53,258 nucleotides of DNA, from contig PDHQ01000110.1 of assembly GCA_003339415.1 (NCBI GenBank), forward strand, positions 53,988-107,245. Reading direction: 5' to 3'. The notes beneath the pieces are model-generated. The model was given only the letters and a program-made list of their open reading frames with translations. It did no database searches and was not told where the DNA came from. How positions within the stretch are numbered: the stretch's first letter is position 1; every line of letters begins with the position of its first letter. Origin of the DNA: Ophiocordyceps camponoti-saundersi (nom. inval.) (Eukaryota > Ascomycota > Sordariomycetes > Hypocreales > Ophiocordycipitaceae). Below are positions 23,311 to 34,633 of the stretch, one piece after another. Both the position numbers and the translations under genes were made by a program.

Positions 23311-26300
23311 TTAACAAGCAGCCTCGTTGCCCTGTCCCTTAGCCGCAGCAGGAACCAAGTTCGAACGGGTGGCAATCTTCCTGCTCAGCGTCGTAATGGC
23401 CATGTTGCCCGTAAGGTCAAAGATGCTGACGTCGCTGCGCAGCCGCTTCGACAGCCAGTTGCGCAGCTCGACAGCCACCAGACTGTCGACGCCGTACGCG
23501 TGCACCGGCTTGGCCGTGTCGATGTCTGCTGCCGGCACGGACATGATGCGTGATATGCGGGACAGGAGCATGTCCTGGACCGCCTCGGCCGCCTCGTCCA
23601 TGGTCTTGGAATCCCTAAGCTGGCTGATCAGCTTGGCGTCGTCCGTCTCTTCCTCTCCCGCGGCCCCCATCGTCGCTCGCACGTCTACCTCGCTGAGGTA
23701 TGAGAACGATGATAGGGCCGAGAGCCAGTAAAGGTTCGTCTCGGGGATTGTCGTCAGCGACTCCTGTGCAAGGCCGCCGCTACCGGCTCCGACGAGGAGT
23801 TGTCTCGTCGTGAGAGGGCTCTCGCCGTCGGCGGTTCCAGCGAGGGCGCACCGCAGGAGGTGGAAGAACTGTTCCTCGTTGACCGTAGCGAGCCCGAAAG
23901 GCTTCAGCTTGGCGGCAACGTCTTGATGCTCAGCCACGTAGCCCAGGCCCTTGGTGACGCCTAGATCGATGCTCTGCGCCGGCAGGCCCCTGGCATGACG
24001 GTAGTGCACCAGGGCGTCCTGGTACGTGTTGCCGGCCGCATAGTTACCCTGCGACGGGGCACCGATGATGCCGGCAAGGGACGAGAGGACGACGAAGAAG
24101 TCAAGGCTGCCTGGTAGCAGCTCGTGCAAGTTCCAGCTGCCTTGGATCTTGGGCCGCGTCGCCGTCACCCACTGGTCGTACGTCATCTTATGAAACAGGG
24201 TATCGTCTAGCACCATGGCGCCCTGGATGACACCGCGGATGGGCGGCATGCTGCGCGCCACGTCGGCGAGGATGGCACGAAGCCGGTCCTTGTCGGCCAC
24301 ATCGCCGGCGTAGGCCCGGGCATCGACGCCAGACGCCGACAGCGTTTCCAGCAGCTCCCGGGCCTCAGGCTTAGCGTCGCCAGACCGGGAGACAAAGGCC
24401 AGATGCTTCGCCCCGTGTTCCGCCATGAACAGCGCCTGAGCCCGGCCGAGGCCGCCGAGGCCGCCGGCCAAAAGATACGTCGCGTCCGATCGTAGCCGCA
24501 GCGGCACAAGCTTGCGAGGCGCCACTGGCACGCGGGACTCTGGCGTCACGCGCAGCGCCAGCTTACCCATATGCGTGCCGCGTTGCATCTCGCGGAAGAC
24601 GGCCTCGACCTCGGAGAAGTCGTGGACGGCGATAGGCTTGATCAGCCCCAGTGAGCCCTTTTCAAACAGTCGTAGCACCTTATCCACGAGCTCCCATACT
24701 CGCCACCGCTCCGACGTCATGCCATCGATGTTGACGCAAGCAAAGACGGTGTTATCAAGGAAAGGCTGCATATCAAGCCCGCTGTTGCCGAGGATATCTC
24801 GCTTGCCGACCTCGATAAAGCGCCCGTACGGCGCGAGACAGGCCCAGCTCCTGCGGAGTGCCTCGCCCGCCAAGGAGTTAACGACAACATCGACACCGCG
24901 GCCGTTCGTTACCCTCCTGACGCCCTTCTCGAAGGTAAGATCTCGCGAGCTGAAGACATGGTCGGCCTTGACTCCGAGCGAAACGACAAGCTGCTTCTTA
25001 GCCTCGGTACTAACGGTGCAGAAAATTTCGGCCCCTAGCATCTTAGCCATATGAATCGTAGCCTGGCCGAAACCTGTTCAAACAATTGTCAGCAGCTGGT
25101 TATCGCTATGTTTGGGAGTTTATGGAAATACTGACCTCCGGCCGCGGCGTGAATGAGCACAGACTCGCCCTTTTGCACCCTCGCCACCTCCACCAGACAT
25201 CGGTACGCCGTTGCGTAGGCGACGGGGATCGTCACGCCATCCTCAATCGACAAACAGGCCGGCAGAAGGTGAACGTACGACTCGTGAGCGCGGATCCGGG
25301 TCCGCATCACGTCGGGCCTCATGCACACGACCCGATCGCCGGGGGACAACCGTGTCACCTTGGCGCCCGTACCGATGACAATGCCGGCGGCCTCATAGCC
25401 TAGCTCAGGGCACCGAATTTCACCCATGGCGACCAAGACGTCTCTGCATTTAGTAGTGTTAGCACCTCGGCCGCGGATTCAGGGCAAAGCATCGACTTGC
25501 CTGAAATTGAGACCGCATGCTTGCACCTCAATCTTGACCTCGTCGTCCAGCAGAGGCTGCATCGCTTCGTCATCATCGGCAAAGTGAAGCGTGTCCAGCA
25601 TCCCCGGACGTCCAATCTTAAGCCGCAACGGCCGGCCATTCTGGACGAGGTTCTCCGTCTGCAGCATTGGGTCAGACTCCGAGGTACGCGCCAGACTGCG
25701 GTTCATGGCCTTGTCCGGCGCGTAACGCGAGATGCAAAAAGCGCCGTCTTGTTCGACCGTCTCTAATTCGCCGCCATCGTCACCGTCGTCCTGCCACAGG
25801 CTGTTAAGCCTAGCAAGAATAGCGCTGCTTGTCGAAGCCACGTCGGTCGTTATATCCCGGCAAAGGTGTAGCTCGTGAAGCCTTCGTGACGCGTCCTCTG
25901 CCTTGAGGCATCGTAGAAGACCGGATATGATGCGCATGCTCGGGTGACCCGACACGACGGCCGCGTCTGAGCGGGTGACCCAGAGGAGCTCGCGACAATG
26001 AAGGAATACATGCTTTAACTCTTTGAAGTCGGCCTCTTGCAATAGCTCGAGGAACGGCGTCTCGTATTCGAGTAGGGAGATGACCGTTTTGCCCTCGATA
26101 GCAGTCGCGGACGACGGTCCGAGCTCCTTGATGCTGACGCGAGCTCCAAGCTGCTCGAGCTCGCGACAGACGGAAGAGGCGAGACCTGCTCCTGCGTCTG
26201 TGCCGTCGCTGGGCATGAGAACCACCACATCTTTGGCCGGTGAGGCTTCAGTCTGCTCGCACGGCTTGGTGCTAACCAGGACCGACATTCTGTGAGGGCC

Positions 26301-29300
26301 ATCTTCAACGTCGGCATCGGACATGGCGATGTCCGTGCCGGAAAAGCCAGCTGCCTTCAGGGCCTTGTCCCAGTCAGACTCGCGGAGTAGAGGGCCATGC
26401 TGCCTGCCGTCTTCGGCAGCCCACCAGCCGGGCAGGATTCCGAAGATGAAAGAGAGCATGTCGTCTGGGTTTGTACACTCGCCAACGACCAGATTTCCGC
26501 CGGGTTTCAGCAGTCGCCGACAGTTTTCCAGCGTTTTGTGCATATCCTTAGTTGCATGGAGAACCTATACAGGATATTAGCGAACGATTTTAAACAGAGA
26601 GTCACGACAGGGGAGACGCGATGGAGTCATGACGGTGGTTACGTACGTTCACGCCAAGCACCACATCATAGGACTCGGCCTCGAATCCCTGCTCTACGGG
26701 ATCGTCCTCGATGTTAAGCACCTTGTACTCAACGCGAGACTTCCAGTTTCGTAGTAGTGTCCGCGCGCTCTCAAACCAACCGGGCGAGATATCAGTAAAG
26801 GTATAGTTCGAAAAGCGAGGCGTCTCGTCATTCGCGTCTCCCAGCGTCTCAAGGACGGGGACCGTCGTCGAGGCCGTGCCGCCTCCAATTTCTATAATGC
26901 GCAGGTTAGGCCTTTTGTGAGCCTTGAGATCAAACCAGTTATGGAATATGCGATTGATAATTTGAAGGCCGTGAGACTCCTTATAGAACCTGGAGAAGTC
27001 GTCACTTGCCATCAGGGCAGCGATGGGGACTGTCTGCGCGTTGAAGACGGAGTCGAGCGACGCAAATGTATGCCGTAAGAGGCGCCCGTCAACGGGATAT
27101 TTCTCGACGAAAGCCTTGAGCTTATCAATGCCGAAGTATTCGTCCTGCTTCACGTCGAAGGCGCCGAAGCCCGGGCTGATGGGCGGCGTAATATTGGCAA
27201 AGGTCTTGGTCGGACTGCGCTTGCGCATCCACTCGACGTACTTCTGCAGATGAGGCGCAAGAGACTTGATTGAATCGCTGTCTAGCCGCTGAAGGGCGTC
27301 GCGACACATCTCGTTGACGATCTCGCGGCTGTCAGAGCAGAATTGCGCCATCTCCAAGCCCTTAGGCCCGCCGCTCGCCAGCATCGACGGACGACATCCC
27401 TGCAGAAGAGACAGGTCTGGCTTCCAGGCGGGTGAGGCGTAAAGCTTGACGCCCGACTCCTCCGATGAGTGCGATGAACTTTGCGTTGCTCCAAGTCCCG
27501 AGACTTGGATACCGTCCATGACAACACCCGGAAGTGTGTCGAAAGCACCGTCGCCAGCCATGACGAAGCCTGCTATCTGGTGAGCGGCACGAAGGGACGA
27601 GTCGCCGTAGCCACGCAGCACGGTGCCGGGCCCGCGGCCGATAGAAGTCGAGACGCGGATCGAGCTGACAGCCGTCGGGACCCAACCCTGCTTCTGAATG
27701 CCTTGCATCCGGGGAAGCGTAGCGAGGAGGGCCTGGAACATGAGGTCGATCGTCGTTGGATGGACAAGGTAGTCAGACTCGCAAGCCCCAGGCATACAGG
27801 ACGGCGTGTCGACGATTGTGGCCTCAAAGGCAACGGTGGTTTCGTGGAGCCGAATCTTGGACAAACCCTGGAAGTTTTTGCCTGTTTTTCACTGTTCAGC
27901 ATCATTCTCTCAAGCAGGCTGATCGACTTACCGTAGCAGAGACCTATGCTCTTGCAAAATTCGTAGTGAGTCTGGTCAGTTACTGGGTCGTCGCATACGC
28001 TGCTCTGATGCTGATAGCGTCGCTGATGCGCCAGTGCCTCCTCCCGCAGCTCCTTGCCTCCGTCCACTTCATTGGGCTGCTTCGTGAAGTGAGCCTGTGC
28101 CAGTCCATAGGCGTGCTCGACGAAGACATCGCTATCCTGGCGCGAGTAGAAGGAGAATTCGAGCCAAGGGCCAGCGGCGCTGCCCATGCCAGACTTTCTG
28201 CGCTTCAGATGAAGGTAGACTTCTGCACCTAACTCGGTATTAGGGATAAGGAGAGGCTGAGGAATATAGAACTCGCGCAGCTCGAAGCCCGAGATGTCAC
28301 GGCTAGAGTCTCCCCGCCCGCCCTCGAACTGGCGCATCGCCTCGATGACGGCGCAGATCACGCCGGCAGCGGGGAAGATAACCTCGCCATGAACCTGGTG
28401 ATCCTTGAGCCAGGGCATCTCCGAGATGCGGAGGTAATTTCTCCACACGGGCTCTAGAGGGTTGTAGCTGTTTAGTCGCCAGCCGATAAGGTCATGCTTG
28501 GGTGCCGGTGGCAAGCGGCGGTTGCGCGAGCTCCAAGTCTCGTGCCAGTAGGACACGGTGTGGTTCCAGCTGTAGGAGGGCAGGTCGGTCAAGACGGTGG
28601 CAGGTCGGGACGAGGCATCGTCCATGCCATTGATCTAGAGAGGTGTGTGAGAAGATAGACCATGACTGACGCGTAGGCGTTGTATCACTCACCTTGCTGA
28701 CGTCTACAGGAACGCCTCTCATCCACAGAGCAGCAGCGGCGCTCATGGTTGTCAGCATCGCGTCTCGTCCGCGCGATAGAAGGCTGTAGTAGCCGAGATG
28801 CTCGAGCCCCCCGCGGGCGAGGCGGAACTGGTTTAGAGGCCCTGAAAGCGCTCCGTGAGGACCAACTTCGACGATTACCGTGGGCGCCTTGGACCTCTTG
28901 CCCTTGCCGTTGGCGCACAGCATGTCGTCCAGGGCTCGCACGAGCTCGACGGGCGAGCATAGGTTCGAGACCCAGTAGTCGGCTGTCAGCTTCGACGTGG
29001 GGATTCGGCAGCCGTTAACGGTCGAGTAGAACGAGGCCGTTACGTCAGTGGGGGTGACGTGGGCGATACGTCGACGATACTCGTCGGCAACGGCAAGCAT
29101 CTGGTGACTGTGGAAGGCGTTCTGGACCTGCAGCAGGCGACAGAAGACGCTATCTTGCTTCAGGGACTCGCTCAGCCTTTCTAGGGCGACACGGTCTCCG
29201 GCAAGCGTCACGTTATTGGGGCTGTTGACGCAGGCGATCGTGATTGCGTCACCCTCAGCACTCAGGCGTGGTCGGACATCATCGGCGGACAGGCCGACGG

Positions 29301-31454
29301 CCATCATGGCGCCGCCGGGCTTACGCTCGGCAGCCATCTCCGAGACGACGCCTCGGTGGTAGGCAACGGCCAAGCAACCCTCACGAGATAGGGCGCCGAC
29401 GGCGTAGGCAGCCGCCATCTCGCCCGACGAGTGTCCGACGACAGCGGTAGGGGTAACGCCCCAGGAGCGGAGCAGGTCGACGAGGGCAATCTGCAGAACC
29501 GAGCACAGCGGTTGCGAGTAGGCTGCGAGGTTGATTCGCGACTCGGCTTCGGGTGCCGTCAGCTCTTCCCACGCATTCCAGGAGCAGCCCAAGGCGGTCA
29601 GGGTGAGGGCCGAGGCGCGCACGGAGTCGGCGAAGACGGGCAGAGCTAGCAACTCGCGACCCATGGCATGCCACTGGGCGCCTTGGCCGGTGAAGAGGAG
29701 GGCGACTCCAGGAGAGGCGGCAGCCTTGACAGGCTTGAGAGAAGCATCGCGCCAAAGGGCCTCAAGCTCCTCGGCAGAGCTGGCGACGACGGCAGAGCGC
29801 CACTGGAATACGGAGCGGCGGGAGCCCAGCGTGTGAACGAGCGACGGCAAGTTGCCATCAGCGCCGGGCGACGAAGCGAGGTACTCAGCGTGGGCGCGAA
29901 GCTGACGCGCAACAGCGTCCTGCTCCGGCGCAGAGAGGAGGAAGAGGTATGGCCGGCCGGAGGAAGACGAAGCTTTCGGACCAGCGAGCCCACGGCTGCG
30001 AAGATAGCCGGCGGCGCCGTCAAGAACGACATGACCGTTAAGCCCGCCGAAGCCGAAGCTGTTCACGGAGCAGCGGCGGACGTCGGCGGCGGGCCACGGC
30101 TGCGCCTCCGTCGGCACGGCAATGTTGGAAGCCTCGAGCCGGAGCCGAGGGTTTGGTTCGATGAAGTTCTTGTTCGGCGGCAAGACTCCGGTCTCCATGG
30201 CGAGTACGCATTTGAGAACGCCGGCCATGGCGGCAGCGGCTTCGGTGTGACCGATCTGGGTCTTGACGGAGCCGCATAGCAGCGGTGTTGGTCGACCGGC
30301 GGCGAGGAAGCGGGCCACGGCGCCGACCTCGGTGGGGTCGCCGGCGCGGGTCCCGGTGCCGTGAAGCTCGGCATATTGCGTGTCTGCCGGGTTTAGGCCG
30401 GCGAGGCGGTAGGTGTGGCTGATAAGACGGTGGTGAGCCTCGCCATTGGGGAGCACGATGCCGGCGGTCTGTTTTCCCGGCTTGAGTCAGCATTCTCGTG
30501 ACGACGACATCCTTACATCCCGTGTGGACATTGACGGAGATCACGACTCACCCTGCCATCTGCATTGAGGCCCGTCGCGCGCACCACGGCCCGAATAGCG
30601 TCGCCGTCGCGTAGTGCGTCATCGATATGCTTCACTACCAGCATAGCGATACCCTCGCCTCGTGCATAGCCGTTAGCGCGCGAATCAAAGGCGAAGCAGC
30701 GGCTGTCCGGGCTCAGGAAGCCCAAGGCGTTCAAACAGCACGGATCGTCCGGGTCCAGCAACAGGCTCGTGCCGCCGACAAGGGCACAGCGCGTGTCATT
30801 GGCCCCGGACCGGATCGTCTCGCAGGCCAGATGCAGTGCCGCCATTGAGCTTGAACAGGCAGTGTCGACGGTGACAGACGGCCCACGCAGGTTGAGGAAC
30901 CAGCTGACGCGGTTTGCCAACATGGACGTCGAATTGCCCGTCATGACGTACTGCGGCATAGCCTCCGTCTCGTTGGCTACGATGCGGCGGTAGTCGTTGG
31001 TGAAGCCGCCGACGAAGCAGGCAGCGTCGCTCTCCGCCACCGCTTCCAGCGGGATTCCTGCATTCTCCAAGCTTTCGTACGCCACCTCGAGTAGCAGGCG
31101 TTGCTGCGGGTCCATGGCCTGCGCCTCCACGGCCGAGCAAGCGAAGAAGGGCGCGTCCCATCGCGAGACGTCGTCTTCGAGGAAGTAGCCTCCTTCGCAA
31201 ACCTGCAATGAGGAGTTGTCAGCGCGTTCACCTGTATAGCCGCGTCTCTTATCACCACTTGAACATACCACGGTGCCGCGACGCTCCCGCGAGGGATGTC
31301 GATAGGCGTCGACGTCGTAACGTGACATGGGTACCTTGGTCCACGCATCTCGACCCTCGATAAGCATCTGGTGAAAGGCCTTGGGAGATTTGGCCTCGCC
31401 TGGGAAGCGGCAAGCAATGCCGACGATGGCGATGTCTGCCTGACCTTGAGCCAT
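23311..31454 (-). CDS. Highly reducing type I polyketide synthase (KS-AT-DH-MT-ER-KR-ACP)
   Basis: Eight exons, complement(23311..25073, 25136..25443, 25501..26564, 26647..27881, 27932..28634, 28693..30468, 30552..31202, 31269..31454), 2561 residues. KS: DTACSSS (Cys178), His315, His353. AT: GHSSG (Ser626). DH: His950 (HQVHGEVIFPAAG) and Asp1151 (HPTTID). MT: IIEIGGGTAS (1434-1443). ER: begins GLNFRDVLVAMGE, NADPH site AAAGGFGQA near 1975. KR: LAGGLGGLG (2176-2184), Ser2306, Tyr2319, Asn2323. ACP: YGVDSL (Ser2505). There is no thioesterase or condensation domain. ATG 31454 (MAQGQADIAIVG) is the natural start. All introns are GT-AG except one GC-AG at 25500-25444. The protein makes a reduced polyketide chain in the cytosol; release is probably by the adjacent hydrolase. 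The MT motif has Ala at the third Gly of GxGxG, so C-methylation could be weakened. Product unknown. Confidence 0.95.
25444..25500 (-). other. GC-AG intron inside the PKS gene
   Basis: The donor reads AG|GCAAGT and the acceptor TGCAG|A. Splicing here restores GLNFRDVLVAMGE, the conserved start of the ER domain, in perfect frame; no GT donor gives that. GCAAGT after AG is the known consensus of GC-type donors. Confidence 0.8.
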
Positions 31455-31580
31455 CTTGAAAAGGTGAATATGTGTAGCGAGTGACAAAGAATTGGAAGGC
31501 TTCAGCTTCCGGTTCAATTACGGCGTCAGAGCTATCGGCTTTCAAGCGAAGGATGGATGCCCTCCTTATACAGAGCCAGG

Positions 31581-31596
31581 GTCCGACATGTCGGAC
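31581..31596. promoter_or_regulatory. Perfect 16-bp palindrome, candidate Zn2Cys6 site
   Basis: GTCCGACATGTCGGAC equals its own reverse complement and contains CCG-N6-CGG, an everted pair of CGG triplets. Fungal Zn2Cys6 regulators bind paired CGG triplets (established). It lies 127 bases upstream of the PKS start. I did not find another copy in the cluster. Confidence 0.45.
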
Positions 31597-31691
31597 GGTG
31601 CGGGAATGTCATCCGCTCTGGACTCGGCTGAATCGATCACTGTCTCCTTTGCTGCCCTTTGTTGCGTGTGTGTGAGAGTGTGTCGTCAGAG

Positions 31692-31712
31692 TCGGGCCGG
31701 GCCGGGCCGGGA
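31692..31712. repeat. (GGGCC)n repeat in the PKS promoter
   Basis: Three to four GGGCC/CGGGC units give closely spaced direct CGG triplets about 240 bases upstream of the PKS start. It could add regulator half-sites or be simple sequence. Confidence 0.5.
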
Positions 31713-32072
31713 CCGTGTAAGACATATTGGGCCCGCCGAGAAACCTCGAGAAGCTGGTATGTATGTCATGTCATGATACTCTCAGATCTCACGGGGGTTG
31801 ATGTGCAGTGGATGTTGTTGGCCTGACCGTGAAAGATGAAGGAGTAACTCGTTCCCTCAGAAACGCGCTCCTACTTTGAAACTTCTACGAGGGCGTCTCC
31901 CTTACCGATTTCATTGCGTGGTTTCGGCTCGGCAACGACTTGTGAGAAACCCGGCCGCAGGGATGCAGATGACGGCCGAAGTGCTCTCTTAGGTCAAATA
32001 CTCGGATTCCCGTTTATCCTCTTTTTTTCGACTGGAAGACTATCTTTTCTCTGTAAAGATTCAAGTCTCAAG

Positions 32073-32997
32073 ATGCGTATTCTCTGCGTCCACGGAGCTG
32101 CTATCAATGGCGAGATCTTCGAGTCCAAGACGGAAAAGCTCCGATCCCTATTACCGGCGGAGTATCAGTACGACTGGCCTGACGGCGACCACGAGGCCAC
32201 TCCCATCAAGACTCTCTCGGATGCCTACCCTGGCCCGTATCTCTCTCACATTGAGGACATCACGACGTTGGGCATGGATAAGTCTATCGAGCGACTGGAG
32301 GCCTTTATCGAGGAGGACGGCCCGTATGACGGTGTCATGGCAATCTGCGAGGTCCTTATCCCCCCCCCCCTTGTCACGCTCCTACTACGTTTTCCTTGGC
32401 GACTGACGTCCCCCGAAATAGGGAGCCATGCTCACCTCCGCCCTTCTGTTCAAGCGGCAGATCGAGAAACCGACGGCACCGTTACCTTTCCGGTTCGCCA
32501 TCTTCATAGCCGGATCGCCTCCCTTTACGTGGTCGGAAAATGTCGGCCAGAACCTCTTCGACCAGCTCCTCAGCGACGACCCCTTTGACCTCGACAAGGA
32601 CAACTTCGAGCCGCAGGAGAATAGCGAGTGCAAACCCAACGTAGAGCGCATCAAGGCCTTCGCCCGCAACATGTACCGAGACCTGAGTCCGGAATTGGAG
32701 AGGTGGGTTCAAGCCGTTCAGGAGATCGGCACGGATCCTAAGAAGGCCTATCTGAAGCCGCACGCCCTTCTCCCTCAGCTGCACTCGGACAGGCTCGATC
32801 TTCCGACTGCCCATATGTGGGGGCGAAGGGATGTCCTGAATAAACACTCGGGACTTTTGCTACGGCTCTGCAACCCGGAACTGGCCCTGAGTCATGTCCA
32901 CGAGGGGGCTCACGATGTTCCCCAGTCGTGGCCTGATAACGAGATATTCAGTGATTTAGTGCGGAAGACGATTTTACGTAGCGAGTTTGCGCTATAG
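32073..32997 (+). CDS. FSH1-type alpha/beta serine-hydrolase-fold protein, candidate polyketide-releasing enzyme
   Basis: Two exons, join(32073..32351, 32422..32997), 284 residues. The 70-nt intron (GTCCTT...AATAG) joins VMAICE to GAMLTSALL. The start ILCVHGAAINGEIFESK is the oxyanion-hole region of the FSH1 family, and the triad partners Asp230 (WGRRD) and His257 (EGAHDVPQSW) are in the expected places. The nucleophile elbow, usually GFSQG in this family, reads AICEG, so the nucleophile would be Cys92, not Ser. The family includes LovG-like hydrolases that free products from HR-PKSs lacking a thioesterase. Divergent position next to the PKS supports that job. A C11 run just inside the intron (32360-32370) may cause sequencing ambiguity but is noncoding in this model. 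Confidence 0.85.
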
Positions 32998-33467
32998 GTT
33001 TAATGGGAGGGGAGAGGTGAAGGCGAAGGCGAGAGTTGAATGGATGTCCTTTGTTGTTGATAGCCATGATTAGAGCTATAGAGCCGTATTGGAATCCAAG
33101 TTTATCCCACATGCCTTCTGAGAAGAGACAGGTTTGCTTGTTTCTGTCTACCTGCTTACCTACCAGTTGATACATGTGCGAGTTGTCGATGCCCTCATGT
33201 TCTCTCTCTCTCTCTCACACACACACACGCATCCCTGGCCTATACGTCATTCTCCCTTGTGTCAATGTTTTGTCTCTCCTGCTTGTGAATGTTCAGTATT
33301 ATTCAATGTTCTCCTACAGAACTATTATGTCTCGTGTTAATCAGTCTGATTTTCTTCTCCCTTTAAAGAGCTTCCTTCTATAACAACAATCCTTATTGAA
33401 TGAGGTCGGTCTATTCTCTTGCTCCATCTTCGCCGTCGATAGTCCAAACATCATTGTCTTGAACAGC
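32998..33467. other. Intergenic spacer with TC/AC simple repeat
   Basis: A spacer between two co-oriented cluster genes; (TC)n(AC)n at about 33201-33229. It serves as the promoter of the dioxygenase gene; no other gene is seen. Confidence 0.55.
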
Positions 33468-34512
33468 ATGGCATCGCCATCCACATCCTCCCTGACCTTT
33501 CAGCCGCTTCATCCTACCTTTGGCGCAGAATGCCACGGAGTCGACTTCTCGCGACCGCTTAGCCGGGAAACGATCGATGGCATACGGGAGGGCATGGCCA
33601 AGTACGGCGTCCTAGTCTTCCGTCGAACTGAGCTCGACGACGACAGACACCAGAAATTTGCACGATGCTTCGGCGAGCCCGATGTATCGGCCGTCGACAT
33701 CAGCACCGCCTTTCACGATGAAGAACAGCCGTATCGTCTGGCGCCCTTTAACGAGCTGGTCGACGTCAGCAACGTCGACGACCAAGGTCAGCTCGAGCCC
33801 GGAGACAGTCTCAAGTCGCAGCTTCACAGGGCCAACAACGTCTTCCACGTCGACTGCAGCTATAATCCGCGTCGAGCAGGATACTCTATCCTCCGGGCTC
33901 ACCAGCTGCCTCCTAGAGGAACCGGGGGCGGAACGGCTTTTGCCGATACAAGGACGGCGTACGAGCATCTAGACGACGCGACGAAGCGGGATATCAACGA
34001 CTACGTGGCATGGCATTCTATGCTTCACAGCCGAAGACTGGGGGCTCCCGACCTAGAGCTGCTTCAGATGTTGAAGCTCGAGGATTTCCCCCAAAGCCTC
34101 CATAAGCTCGTGCAACTGCATGAACCTAGCGGGCGGATGAATCTCTATATTGCGGCGCACATCTACCGGTTCGACGGCTTGTCAGAGAAGAAGAGCCAGC
34201 CGGTGATCGAGAGACTGCTGCGGCACGCCAGCCAGGACAAGTACGTCATGACCGTCCAGTGGGAGGATAATGGGGATCTGGTGATGTGGGTAAGTCGTTT
34301 GAGATACACGAGAACTCATACATTCTTCTCGCTCTGGCTAACGGGATATATACACATTCTAGGATAACACGTGCGTTATGCACCGCGCGTGCGGCGGCTC
34401 GTTTGAGGGCAAACATGTCCGTGACATGAGAAGGGCGACTGTCTATGACGGCTCTTCAACGGCTTGGGGGTTGAACGGGAACGGGGAGGGATCGAGACAA
34501 GCCAAGCTGTGA
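33468..34512 (+). CDS. TauD/TfdA-type 2-oxoglutarate/Fe(II)-dependent dioxygenase
   Basis: Two exons, join(33468..34289, 34363..34512), 323 residues. The intron GTAAGT...TTCTAG joins GDLVMW to DNTCVMHRA, the family's usual junction. The iron-binding triad is complete: H127xD129 (VFHVDCSY) and distal His281 (CVMHRA); the 2-oxoglutarate-binding Arg is in RDMRRATVYD (about 297). TauD-fold enzymes hydroxylate, desaturate or cleave substrates using 2-oxoglutarate and O2. The N-terminal LTFQPLHPTFGAECHGVDFSRPL is typical of the fungal alpha-ketoglutarate-dependent 2,4-D dioxygenase-like group. The start is the ATG at 33468, as the longer upstream frame adds only an atypical leader. It sits between the hydrolase and the acyltransferase, so it is probably a cluster tailoring oxidase; substrate unknown. 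Confidence 0.9.
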
Positions 34513-34633
34513 AAAGGGACGACTCGTGCAATGTAAGGCATCATCTCTGGATCAACATTGACCTCGCGCTGAAGAGGACCAGGCAGACGGACGGACAGAC
34601 AGATTAGTTAGTTGTTTGACTTGTAAGATAACT

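Larger units (their letters stand above)
31455..32072. promoter_or_regulatory. Divergent promoter between PKS and hydrolase
   Basis: 618 bases separate the two starts. It contains a perfect 16-bp palindrome (31581-31596), a TATA-like TTATACA at 31566-31572, and (GGGCC)n repeats at 31692-31712. Sharing the promoter suggests co-expression of the PKS and its presumed releasing enzyme (inference). Confidence 0.6.

Noticed and set aside
29668..30279. 203-residue plus-strand frame inside the PKS
   Set aside because: It lies opposite the KS/AT exon, whose minus-strand reading has all catalytic motifs.
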